Made by a program: the position numbers and the translations under genes
Assembly (NCBI GenBank): GCA_964482335.1
Contig: CAYZXA010000001.1
Coordinates: forward strand, 56,571 to 120,570
Direction of reading: 5' to 3'
Length of the DNA stretch: 64,000 bases
From: CAYZXA01 sp964482335
GTDB lineage: Bacteria; Patescibacteriota; Minisyncoccia; Minisyncoccales; MHMH01
Shown: positions 45,922 to 53,725 of the stretch, piece after piece
Layout of the letters: each line of letters starts with the position of its first letter
Numbering within the stretch: the stretch's first letter is position 1
The notes under the pieces: generated by a model
Told to the model about the DNA's origin: nothing
Databases searched by the model: none
Seen by the model: only the letters and a program-made list of their open reading frames with translations

Positions 45922-48376
45922 TTTAAAAAAGGCAAGAATATTCCAAGCATTAAAGTGGGATTTAGGTTCCAGATTTGTTAAACTTTTTAAGAAAATATTT
46001 TTTGTTTTATTTCTTATTTTTAGTTTATTATTTCTCTATGGCTTTTTTACTCAATCATTCTCCCAGGAATCAAATTCTGTTCTTTTAGGTCTCAGCATAA
46101 TCCTTTTAACCTTTACTTGTCTTGGCTGGCTTAAGTTTAAGTTTTTTGAATCAAAACTTAAAAAACCTAAAATACCCGAAAGCGACAATTTAGCTGAACA
46201 TTTAAGCTTTGAGGTAGCCCGGGCAGCCCATAGAACCACTGATTCAACAGGGCTTTTCTATAACATTTTAAAGAACAATCCACAGTTGAACTTTGTTTTT
46301 TCTCGGCTGCTGCTTGATATGAAAAACATCAAAAAAGAAGTTCGCAAGAAAGTTAGCCGCCAGGCTAACTATTCAAAGGATTTTCAAGAAACAATGGTTG
46401 AAGCTTTAAAGATTGCTCAAAAGAAAAAACATCAAAGAATCACTGTGGGCGATGTCTTAACTGCCTTAGCCAAACACAATCCAGTTTTCCAAAAGATTCT
46501 TATTAACCACAAATTAAAGATTCAAGATATTGAGAATTTAACTTGGTGGCTGGAGTCTTTAGAAGCAAGAATTAAAGAAAGGAAGAAATGGTGGGAGTAT
46601 CAGAATCTGATGAAAAAAGGAACATTAGCTAAAGAATGGACAGCTGGTTATACTCTGACCTTAGATAAATATTCCACTGACTGGACTGAGATTGCCAAAA
46701 AGCAGGGTTTTCCTGAAATTATCGGTCATAAAAAAGAAATTGAAAGCGTTGAAAGGATTTTAGGTCGGAGAGAATACAATAATGTTTTGCTGGTCGGTCA
46801 GCCAGGCATTGGCAGAAAGGGAATCGTGCAGGGTTTGGTCAGACGTGCTGTTTTGGGTCAGAGCTTAGCTGATGTTAATTATAAAAGAGTGGTTGAGCTT
46901 AATGTTTCAGGTTTGTTAGCAGCCATTGCTGATCCTGAGAAAGTAGAAGCTGTTTTGGATAGAATCTTCCGAGAAGCAATTGGAGCTGGTAATATTATTT
47001 TAGTCATAAACGAATTTCATAATTTTGTCGGAGTTCAGCCGGGACCGGGCAGAGTTGATATTTCCGGCGTTCTTTCTTCTTATTTACATCTGCCCCAGTT
47101 TCAGATTGTAGCCGTGACCAGTTTTGCTGGACTGCACAAAAACATTGAACAAAATCCTTCTATTTTAAATCTTTTTGCCAAAGTCGAAGTTTTAGAGATT
47201 TCAGAAAGAGAGGTGATGATGATTTTAGAAAACTTGGCTTTATTCCTTGAACAGAAATATAAATTATTTGTCAGCTACCCTGCTTTAAGAGAAATAGTTT
47301 CTTTGACCAAGCGTTTTATGCCCTCTTTGGTTTTTCCCAAGAAAGCAAACGATCTTTTAGACGAAGTCATGATTTATGTTAAAAAGTCAACCAAGGATAA
47401 AGTTCTTTTGCCCTCTCACGTTGCTAAAATTATTACTGAGAAAACTCAGGTGCCGGTTGGTGAGATGGAGGTGAAAGAAAAAGAAGTTTTGCTTAACTTG
47501 GAGAAGTTAATCCATGAGAGGATTATTAATCAAGATACAGCTGTCAAAGAAGTTTCTACTGCTTTAAGAAGGGCGCGGGCTGAAGTAACGATTCGCAAGG
47601 GTCCCATGGGAACGTTTCTCTTTTTAGGACCAACTGGTGTTGGCAAAACCGAAACTTCAAAAGCTTTAGCTCAGATTTACTTTGGGTCTGAAGCTCGCAT
47701 GATCAGGTTGGATATGTCAGAGTTCCAGAATGTCAAAGACATTCCCAGAATGATTGGCGGTAAAGGAGAAGAGGGTTTACTGACCACGCCAGTCAGAGAA
47801 TCTCCTTTTTCCTTAATTCTTTTGGATGAGATTGAGAAAGCTCATCCCAATATCTTGAATCTATTTTTACAGGTGTTGGATGAAGGATTTTTGACGGATG
47901 GTTTGGGCAGAAAAGTTGATTTTAAAAACTCAATTATTATTTCAACGTCTAATGCTGGCTATAGGATAATTTTAGAGGCCTTGAAAACAAAAGAAAAATG
48001 GCAAGGAATTAAACAAAAGCTTTTAGACTATATTTTTGAGAAAGGTATTTTCAGGCCAGAGTTCATTAACCGTTTTGATGCTGTGGTTGTTTTCTGGCCT
48101 TTGAGCAAAGAAAATCTTTTAGCTATTGTTGAGTTAATGTTAAGAGTTTTAAAGAAAAACCTTAAAGAAAAGGGAATTGATTTTGAGATTACTTTGCCAT
48201 TGAAAGAGAAAATTGTTGAATTGGGCTATGATCCAACCTTTGGCGCTAGAGCCATGAGAAGAGTTATTCAGGATAAAGTGGAGAATGTTTTGGCTTCAGC
48301 TCTTTTGTCAGGCCAGCTTAAGCGGGGCAATAAGGTGGAAGTAGATCCCAGTGGTTTTAAGCTGAAAATTCAATAG
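45899..48376 (+). CDS. membrane-anchored Clp-like double AAA+ ATPase with degenerate first ATPase
   Basis: 825 residues. Two membrane segments at about 31-50 and 58-78, a Clp-N-like helical region at about 95-225, then two AAA+ modules. In D1 the Walker A reads GQPGIGRKG (300-308) instead of GxxGxGKT, and the Walker B acidic pair reads INEF (370-373) instead of IDE, so D1 is probably inactive. D2 is intact: GPTGVGKT (577-584) and LLDEIEKAH. ClpC/ClpB-type unfoldases are normally soluble; the anchor suggests membrane-protein quality control. No ClpP is nearby. Confidence 0.8.
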   Translation: MDSKFSFDLKKARIFQALKWDLGSRFVKLFKKIFFVLFLIFSLLFLYGFFTQSFSQESNSVLLGLSIILLTFTCLGWLKFKFFESKLKKPKIPESDNLAEHLSFEVARAAHRTTDSTGLFYNILKNNPQLNFVFSRLLLDMKNIKKEVRKKVSRQANYSKDFQETMVEALKIAQKKKHQRITVGDVLTALAKHNPVFQKILINHKLKIQDIENLTWWLESLEARIKERKKWWEYQNLMKKGTLAKEWTAGYTLTLDKYSTDWTEIAKKQGFPEIIGHKKEIESVERILGRREYNNVLLVGQPGIGRKGIVQGLVRRAVLGQSLADVNYKRVVELNVSGLLAAIADPEKVEAVLDRIFREAIGAGNIILVINEFHNFVGVQPGPGRVDISGVLSSYLHLPQFQIVAVTSFAGLHKNIEQNPSILNLFAKVEVLEISEREVMMILENLALFLEQKYKLFVSYPALREIVSLTKRFMPSLVFPKKANDLLDEVMIYVKKSTKDKVLLPSHVAKIITEKTQVPVGEMEVKEKEVLLNLEKLIHERIINQDTAVKEVSTALRRARAEVTIRKGPMGTFLFLGPTGVGKTETSKALAQIYFGSEARMIRLDMSEFQNVKDIPRMIGGKGEEGLLTTPVRESPFSLILLDEIEKAHPNILNLFLQVLDEGFLTDGLGRKVDFKNSIIISTSNAGYRIILEALKTKEKWQGIKQKLLDYIFEKGIFRPEFINRFDAVVVFWPLSKENLLAIVELMLRVLKKNLKEKGIDFEITLPLKEKIVELGYDPTFGARAMRRVIQDKVENVLASALLSGQLKRGNKVEVDPSGFKLKIQ

Positions 48377-48387
48377 ATTTCTATAAT

Positions 48388-48534
48388 TGGGGATAAGATG
48401 TGGATAAGTAAGCCCTTTTAGGGCTTTTTTTCGTGTTTCTGCGTGGTTGACGAAGTTTTCAAAGTGGGCAATAATGGAGCTGTAGTGGAAAATTGTGGAT
48501 AAGTATGGGGATAAGTAAGCTAAATTGGGGATAA
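48388..48534 (+). promoter_or_regulatory. operator-like repeat array before mraZ (MraZ and/or DnaA boxes)
   Basis: Two TGTGGATAA (48399-48407, 48494-48502) and three TGGGGATAA (48388-48396, 48506-48514, 48526-48534), all in one direction. In the last 70 bp TGG recurs at 48465, 48475, 48486, 48496, 48506 and 48526, a 10-11 bp spacing on one face of the helix, like the TGGGN repeats bound by MraZ. TGTGGATAA is also a perfect reverse DnaA box. A possible promoter TTGTGG-17-TAAGCT lies inside the array. Confidence 0.65.
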
Positions 48535-48538
48535 CTTA

Positions 48539-48970
48539 ATGCTAATAGGCGAATATAAACATACAATTGATACTAAAAAAAGATTAGCCATTCCAGCAAA
48601 ATTACGAAAAGACTTAGGCGAGAGAGCAGTTATTACTAAAGGATTGGAAAACTGTTTGGTTATTTATACATTAGAAGAGTGGCAAAAGCTTGCTCTTAAA
48701 TTAGAAAATTTGCCAACTAGTCAGGTTGATGCCAGAAATTTCGCCAGGATTATGCTTTCAGGAGCATCTGATGTAGAACTTGATAAATTGGGCAGGGTTT
48801 TAATTCCTGATTATTTAAAAGACTATGCTTCTTTGAAAAAAAATGTGACGCTTCTCGGGCTTTCTAATAAAATTGAAATTTGGGACACAGAGAAATGGCA
48901 GGAATATAGCAAGAGAACGGAAAGCTCAGCTGGAGATATTGCTGAGCGTTTAAAAGAATTCGGTATTTAA
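48539..48970 (+). CDS. mraZ: transcriptional regulator MraZ
   Basis: 143 residues, canonical length. Two AbrB-like halves: HTIDTKKRLAIPAKLR and DKLGRVLIPDYLKDYASL with the C-terminal NKIEIWDTEKW. MraZ forms ring-shaped oligomers that bind short direct repeats before its own gene and regulate the dcw cluster. Here it is followed by rsmH, ftsL, ftsI and a murF-like gene in the standard order. The repeat array upstream suggests autoregulation. Confidence 0.95.
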   Translation: MLIGEYKHTIDTKKRLAIPAKLRKDLGERAVITKGLENCLVIYTLEEWQKLALKLENLPTSQVDARNFARIMLSGASDVELDKLGRVLIPDYLKDYASLKKNVTLLGLSNKIEIWDTEKWQEYSKRTESSAGDIAERLKEFGI

Positions 48971-48972
48971 TT

Positions 48973-49827
48973 ATGCACATTCCAGTTCTTCAAAAAGAAG
49001 TTCTTCAATACCTTAGTCCTAAATCAAACGAGAATTTTATTGACTGTACTATTGGGGAAGCAGGACATACCTTAGCTATTCTAGAGGAAACAGAGCCCGA
49101 AGGAAAAGTTTTAGGCATAGATAGAGACCCCGAACTTTTAAGAAATATCAGAAAGCAAAAGCGATTAATCTTAGTTTGCGATAACTTCAGCAATTTAAAA
49201 GAGATTGTCAGGAAGAATAAGTTTATTAAAATTCATGGCATCTTATTTGACTTAGGCATGTCTTCGTGGCATTTAAATGAGTCGGGCAGGGGATTCTCAT
49301 TTCGGAAAAGAGAACCCTTGGACATGAGATATAATCCTCAGACTCAATTAACCGCAGAGAAAATAGTCAATTACTGGTCAAAGTTTGATATCGAGAAAAT
49401 CTTAAAAGAATACGGTGAAGAAAAATTTGCCTATCAGATAGCTGAAAGAATTATCAACGAAAGAAAGCTGAGGCCAATTAAAAATACCCTTCAATTAGTA
49501 GAAATTATTAAAAAAGCTGTTCCTAAGAAATATTTACACAGCAAACTTCATCCAGCTACCAGAACCTTTCAGGCTTTAAGAATTACTGTGAACGATGAGT
49601 TGAATAATTTAGAGAAAGCATTGCCTCAAGCTCAAGAGCTTTTAAAGATCGGTGGCCGTACAGTTGTTATTTCTTTTCATTCTTTGGAAGACAGGCTTGT
49701 TAAGAATTTCTTTAAGAGTGAGTCATTAAAGATTCTAACTAAAAAACCAGTTACTCCTTCGGTTAAGGAAATTAAAATTAATCATCGAGCAAGGTCAGCC
49801 AAATTAAGAGCTGCTCAAAAAATATGA
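48973..49827 (+). CDS. rsmH: 16S rRNA (cytosine1402-N4)-methyltransferase
   Basis: 284 residues. SAM-binding IDCTIGEAGHTLAILE, the HGILFDLGMSSWHLNESGRGFSF block and PATRTFQALRITVNDEL are RsmH features. It methylates C1402 near the P site. Starts 2 nt after mraZ and overlaps the next gene by 4 nt. Confidence 0.95.
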   Translation: MHIPVLQKEVLQYLSPKSNENFIDCTIGEAGHTLAILEETEPEGKVLGIDRDPELLRNIRKQKRLILVCDNFSNLKEIVRKNKFIKIHGILFDLGMSSWHLNESGRGFSFRKREPLDMRYNPQTQLTAEKIVNYWSKFDIEKILKEYGEEKFAYQIAERIINERKLRPIKNTLQLVEIIKKAVPKKYLHSKLHPATRTFQALRITVNDELNNLEKALPQAQELLKIGGRTVVISFHSLEDRLVKNFFKSESLKILTKKPVTPSVKEIKINHRARSAKLRAAQKI

Positions 49828-50165
49828 ACAACATTCTAACTCTAAATCCTTCTATTTTGCGTCCCTTGGCCATAAGGTACAAATTTAGCTTGAAGACTTT
49901 GTGGCTTTTATGCTCTGCTCTCATTATTTTTCTTATAGTTTTTCAGATATTTCAGATTAATGAGATAACCAAAGCTGGTTTCTTAATTACAACCCAGGAA
50001 AAACAGCTATCTAAATTCTTTCAGGAAAGCCAAAGTCTAGAGACCAACTTTTCTAGCCTTAATTCTTTGACTAATTTGGAAACATTATTAAATAGTTTAA
50101 ATTATGTGGAAGTAGGTCAGGTTCATTATCTGAGAGTGCCAGGCAGTACTGTTGTTGCTAAATAA
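49824..50165 (+). CDS. FtsL-like division protein
   Basis: 113 residues. Single membrane segment at about 26-47 followed by a coiled-coil-like stretch (KQLSKFFQESQSLETNFSSLNSL), the FtsL layout. Sequence identity with FtsL cannot be judged; the call rests on topology and its place between rsmH and ftsI. FtsL forms a complex with FtsB/FtsQ that activates FtsI and FtsW. Confidence 0.65.
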   Translation: MNNILTLNPSILRPLAIRYKFSLKTLWLLCSALIIFLIVFQIFQINEITKAGFLITTQEKQLSKFFQESQSLETNFSSLNSLTNLETLLNSLNYVEVGQVHYLRVPGSTVVAK

Positions 50166-50168
50166 TTT

Positions 50169-51833
50169 ATGAAGGGATGGCGTACTAATTTTGTTCTCAT
50201 TCTCATATTCATCTTTGCAGCGACCATCTTGGGTCGCTTAGTTTTTGTTCAGGTTATTAAACATGACTTGTATGCTGCTTTAGCTCGAGGCCAGCAGATA
50301 CTTTTCAGAAGCTTTCAGGGGGACAGGGGAGATATCTTTGTGCAGAATCATGATATCGCTTTGGCCACCACCAAAACATATACTTTAGTTTACATTTCTC
50401 CCAAAGAGATTCCGGTTGAGGAAAAAGAAGAAACAGCCCGGGTTTTAAGCGATGTTTTAGGATTGAGTGAAGCGTCTTTATTAAATAAAGTTGAGAAAAA
50501 CAATCTTTATGAGCTGATTAAAGAAAAGATAAGCCAGGAAGAATTTAAAGAGCTGCAAGCAAGGGAATTAGTCGGTGTTCATTTTGCAGACGAAAAACTG
50601 CGCTATTATCCGTACGAAAGCTTTGCTGCGCATGTTTTGGGTTTTGTTAACAAAGACGGCTTTGGACAGTACGGCGTGGAAGAATATTGGGATGATCTTT
50701 TAAAAGGCAAAGAGCAGTTTTTAGAAGGGGAAAAAGGGCCTTTGGGCTATTTGTTTTTTTCTAGAGAAAGCCTGGATAACTCGCAGGGTTCAGATATTAA
50801 TTTAACAATTGATTACAATATTCAGTATCTGGCAGAGAAATTATTAAAGGAAGCCGAGGAGAATCTTAATATTGAAGGAGGCCAGATTATTGTTATCGAG
50901 CCACATACCGGTAAAATATTAGCTTTAGCCAATTTTCCAAGTTTCAACCCTAATCAATATTTTGAAGAAGAGAATTTCACGGTTTTTCAGAACGATGCCA
51001 TTCAGAAAATTTTCGAGCCAGGCTCGGTATTTAAACCAATTACCATGGCGGCTGCTCTGGATAAAGGTAAAATTACTCCTCAGACCACCTATACTGATCC
51101 GGGTGTAATTGAAATTGGCGGCTGGCCCATTTATAACTATGAACAAAGAATTTATCCGGGCGAGATAACCATGACTGAAGTTTTGGAAAAGTCCATTAAT
51201 ACCGGGGCGGTATTTGCTGGAAGTCAACTGGACCATAAAGACTTTTTGGATTATATTGAGCGATTCGGGATTTTCGAAAAAACTGGAATTGATTTACAGT
51301 GGGAAGTTTCTCCCCAAAATGCTGAGTTTAAACAAGGGCGTGAAATAAATTTTGCTACAGCTAGTTACGGCCAAGGGATTGAGATGACGCCAATTCAGTT
51401 GGCTCGAGCTTTTTGTGTTATTGCTAACGGTGGCAAACTAGTTAAGCCTTATTTGGTTGAAACTGAACCAGAAATCAGCAATAATAATGTAATCTCTCAA
51501 ACAACCGTTTCTAAATTAACAGCAATGCTGGTAAGCGTGGTGAAAAACGGACCCTATACAAGAAGAGCTAGAATTCCTGGATATTATGTTGCTGGCAAAA
51601 CAGGAACTGCTCAGATGTCTTTTGCCGCCTTAGATATAGACAAAGAAGGCTATTCAGATAAAACTTGGCAGAGTTTTGTTGGTTTTGCACCAGCTTTTGA
51701 TCCCCGGTTTTTAATCTTGGTTAAACTAGACAATCCAGCCACCAAAACAGCTGAATATTCAGCTGTGCCTCTTTTCCAAGAATTAGCTAAATATATTGTT
51801 GATTATTATCAAATACCGCCCGATTATGAATAA
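50169..51833 (+). CDS. ftsI: class B penicillin-binding protein (FtsI/PBP3-like)
   Basis: 554 residues. Membrane anchor at about 8-28, dimerisation/pedestal domain (GDRGDIF), then the transpeptidase domain with all three motifs: SxxK at 286-289 (SVFK), SxN at 342-344 (SIN) and KTG at 477-479. It cross-links septal peptidoglycan. Position in the dcw cluster supports FtsI over PBP2. Overlaps the next gene by 8 nt. Confidence 0.93.
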   Translation: MKGWRTNFVLILIFIFAATILGRLVFVQVIKHDLYAALARGQQILFRSFQGDRGDIFVQNHDIALATTKTYTLVYISPKEIPVEEKEETARVLSDVLGLSEASLLNKVEKNNLYELIKEKISQEEFKELQARELVGVHFADEKLRYYPYESFAAHVLGFVNKDGFGQYGVEEYWDDLLKGKEQFLEGEKGPLGYLFFSRESLDNSQGSDINLTIDYNIQYLAEKLLKEAEENLNIEGGQIIVIEPHTGKILALANFPSFNPNQYFEEENFTVFQNDAIQKIFEPGSVFKPITMAAALDKGKITPQTTYTDPGVIEIGGWPIYNYEQRIYPGEITMTEVLEKSINTGAVFAGSQLDHKDFLDYIERFGIFEKTGIDLQWEVSPQNAEFKQGREINFATASYGQGIEMTPIQLARAFCVIANGGKLVKPYLVETEPEISNNNVISQTTVSKLTAMLVSVVKNGPYTRRARIPGYYVAGKTGTAQMSFAALDIDKEGYSDKTWQSFVGFAPAFDPRFLILVKLDNPATKTAEYSAVPLFQELAKYIVDYYQIPPDYE

Positions 51834-52863
51834 GCTGCGATTTATTTTAAAAAGACCAAAAGTTATTATTATCACAGGCAGTGCTAGAGCTACTGCCCAT
51901 GAGGCTATTCGTCAGGTTTTAAGACGCTATTTTAAGATTGGCAAAGAAATCCTAATTTATCAGACTGATTTAAAAGATATCAAGGAATTTAAGTTTTTAG
52001 TTAAGAGATCTAGTTTGTCTATTTTGGTCGTGACTCATATTGGCCAGTATCATCCTGACAAGGAGTTTTTTGCCGGTGATATTAGTCAGACGACTAAGAT
52101 GACAGAATTGGCTGAAGCTTTGCCTGCTCGCAGCTCTTTAATTTTGAATTTTGATGATGAAACAGTCAGAGAAATAAAAGATAAAAGCAGGGCTCATCCT
52201 TTGACTTTTGGTTTTGGTATGAGGGCAGATTTTAAAGCAACTGACGTTGTTTTAACACAGACCCCGAGCCTTGGCACAAACTTTAAGATAAATTACCAAG
52301 GCAAGATTGTGCCTGTCTGGTTAGAAAAACTTTTTGGTAAAGAACAGATTTATGCTGCTCTTTGTGCTGTTGGGGTCGGACAGGTTTTGGATTTAAATCT
52401 AGTTGAGATTTCTGAAGCTTTAAAGTCGTACCAAAGCGTGCCAGGCAAAATGCGTTTGATCAAAGGCATTAAAAACTCTTGGATTTTAGATAATTCAGGG
52501 GCTGTTTCTTCTTTTTCTGTCATGGAAGGCTTAGAAGTTTTAAGTAAGATTGAAGGTAAGAGAAAAATTGCTGTTTTGGGAGATATTTTGGGCATTGGCA
52601 AATATACTATTGAGGCTCATGAAGCAATTGGCGAAAGAGTTTCTCGAGCAGCTTCTTTGCTTTTTACCTTTGGTCAGAGAGCTAAGTTTATAGGTCAGGG
52701 AGCTCAAAGGAAAGGTATGAGTGTTGATAAAATTTTCCAGTATGATATAGTGGAATCAGGCAAAATTTCTCTACAAAACCAAATAGAGCAAGGAGATGTG
52801 GTTTATGTTTCAGGAGGGAAAGACATAAAGATGAAGAATTTATTAAAGGAGGTATCTATGTAA
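51826..52863 (+). CDS. MurF-like Mur ligase with lost P-loop
   Basis: 345 residues from the ATG at 51826. The middle and C-terminal Mur-ligase folds are recognisable (LNFDDETVREI, NSWILDNSGAVSSFSVMEGLEVL, KIAVLGDILGIGKYTIEAHEAIGE as in MurF). The N-terminal ATP loop, normally GTNGKT, reads GSARAT (18-23): the nucleotide-binding Gly-Lys is gone. MurF adds D-Ala-D-Ala to the peptidoglycan precursor. Here the enzyme may be inactive, use another nucleotide site, or act as a scaffold. It follows ftsI where murE/murF normally lie. Confidence 0.75.
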   Translation: MNKLRFILKRPKVIIITGSARATAHEAIRQVLRRYFKIGKEILIYQTDLKDIKEFKFLVKRSSLSILVVTHIGQYHPDKEFFAGDISQTTKMTELAEALPARSSLILNFDDETVREIKDKSRAHPLTFGFGMRADFKATDVVLTQTPSLGTNFKINYQGKIVPVWLEKLFGKEQIYAALCAVGVGQVLDLNLVEISEALKSYQSVPGKMRLIKGIKNSWILDNSGAVSSFSVMEGLEVLSKIEGKRKIAVLGDILGIGKYTIEAHEAIGERVSRAASLLFTFGQRAKFIGQGAQRKGMSVDKIFQYDIVESGKISLQNQIEQGDVVYVSGGKDIKMKNLLKEVSM

Positions 52864-52913
52864 ATAGTTCTTTTTCTAATTTATTTGGAGAAATAGCACA
52901 AGGAGGAATTTCC

Positions 52914-53108
52914 TTGGGAAATGATCACTATCATAAAAAAGTAGTATATAATTGTCCGCACTGCAATACTTGTAACGAGACGAATAATACAAATAAAAAG
53001 CAGAGGTGTCTCTTCTGCGGAAAGAAGGTAGAACTAGAGCTAAAGAAAAATGGGAACGGTAGGAACTCCGTCATTAAAGTGCTAAAAGTAAGCAGGAGGT
53101 TAGTCTAG
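52914..53108 (+). CDS. small zinc-ribbon hypothetical protein
   Basis: 64 residues. TTG start, supported by AAGGAGG 7 nt upstream. A four-cysteine ribbon CPHC ... CLFC spans about residues 14-35, followed by a basic tail. Could bind nucleic acid. Not a recognised family. Own terminator at 53148. Confidence 0.55.
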   Translation: MGNDHYHKKVVYNCPHCNTCNETNNTNKKQRCLFCGKKVELELKKNGNGRNSVIKVLKVSRRLV

Positions 53109-53147
53109 CAAATACAAACAAGATGATTCTTTTCTCCTATTGTAAAT

Positions 53148-53178
53148 GCCGTCTGTTCGACTCAGACGGCTTTTTCTT
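53148..53178 (+). terminator. intrinsic terminator
   Basis: GCCGTCTG (53148-53155) pairs with CAGACGGC (53163-53170), followed by TTTTTC. Confidence 0.85.
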
Positions 53179-53181
53179 GCC

Positions 53182-53209
53182 TTTACACAATTAGGTTTTA
53201 TGGTAAACT
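53182..53209 (+). promoter_or_regulatory. promoter of the 53270 gene
   Basis: TTTACA (53182-53187), 16-nt spacer, TGG-TAAACT (-10 at 53204-53209). Leader of about 55 nt. Confidence 0.5.
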
Positions 53210-53269
53210 GATAAAGGTACATTCTACTAAAGGAAGGTGATAATCCAAATAAGAATCAAGGAGGCGTGG

Positions 53270-53581
53270 ATGATAATAACTCTAGATGGACAAAGCAAGA
53301 GAATTCGGCAATGGTACAAAAATCATGTTTACCGAATGTATAACTTTCGTATCACGTTCGAACAGGAGCGAGATATTGCTGACTCTAAAGAAAAAAAGAG
53401 AATAAGGGATAAAAGGGACTCTCTGCGAAAAAAAGTTGAGAGGCATATGAATTATGGAATATCCCTGAAGATAGCTGAGAGCCAGATGCGAGAGTTCAAT
53501 TTAGCTATTATTGATTTAGTCAGTAAGAAAAAGAATCCTCAAGCAATTATTAAGGAGCTCATCAAGAATGGCAAGAAGTAA
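53270..53581 (+). CDS. small basic hypothetical protein
   Basis: 103 residues. ATG 53270 chosen because AAGGAGG lies 5 nt upstream; a GTG at 53237 is in frame with a weaker AAAGGAAG. Arg/Lys-rich helical sequence (SKEKKRIRDKRDSLRKKVERHM) in the middle. No family recognised. tRNA-Glu lies 22 nt downstream. Confidence 0.55.
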   Translation: MIITLDGQSKRIRQWYKNHVYRMYNFRITFEQERDIADSKEKKRIRDKRDSLRKKVERHMNYGISLKIAESQMREFNLAIIDLVSKKKNPQAIIKELIKNGKK

Positions 53582-53603
53582 TGGATTATCACCTTCTAGC
53601 CAT

Positions 53604-53676
53604 GGCCCTATCGTCTAGTGGTTTAGGACGCGTGCTTCTCAAGCATGTAACACCGGTTCAAATCCGGTTGGGGCCA
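53604..53676 (+). tRNA. tRNA-Glu (CTC)
   Basis: Acceptor GGCCCTA/TGGGGCC with one T-G wobble, D arm GTCTAGTGGTTTAGGAC, anticodon loop TTCTCAA, T loop TTCAAAT, discriminator A. CCA not encoded. Terminator directly after. Confidence 0.93.
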
Positions 53677-53681
53677 CAACG

Positions 53682-53710
53682 AAAAAAGGCTTTTAATTCG
53701 CCTTTTTTTT
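53682..53710 (+). terminator. intrinsic terminator
   Basis: AAAAAAGGC (53682-53690) pairs with GCC-TTTTTT (53700 onward). Ends the tRNA-Glu transcript. Confidence 0.8.
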
Positions 53711-53713
53711 GTT

Positions 53714-53719
53714 TACAAT
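53714..53719 (+). promoter_or_regulatory. -10 box of the cation ATPase gene
   Basis: TACAAT ends 6 nt before the ATG at 53726. The -35 region overlaps the tRNA-Glu terminator and is not clear. Confidence 0.35.
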
Positions 53720-53725
53720 AGATTA

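Noticed and set aside
48388..48534. Firm call of a replication origin from the DnaA-like boxes
   Set aside because: No dnaA, dnaN or AT-rich unwinding element nearby, and the phased TGG spacing before mraZ is explained at least as well by MraZ binding. Kept as an open finding only.
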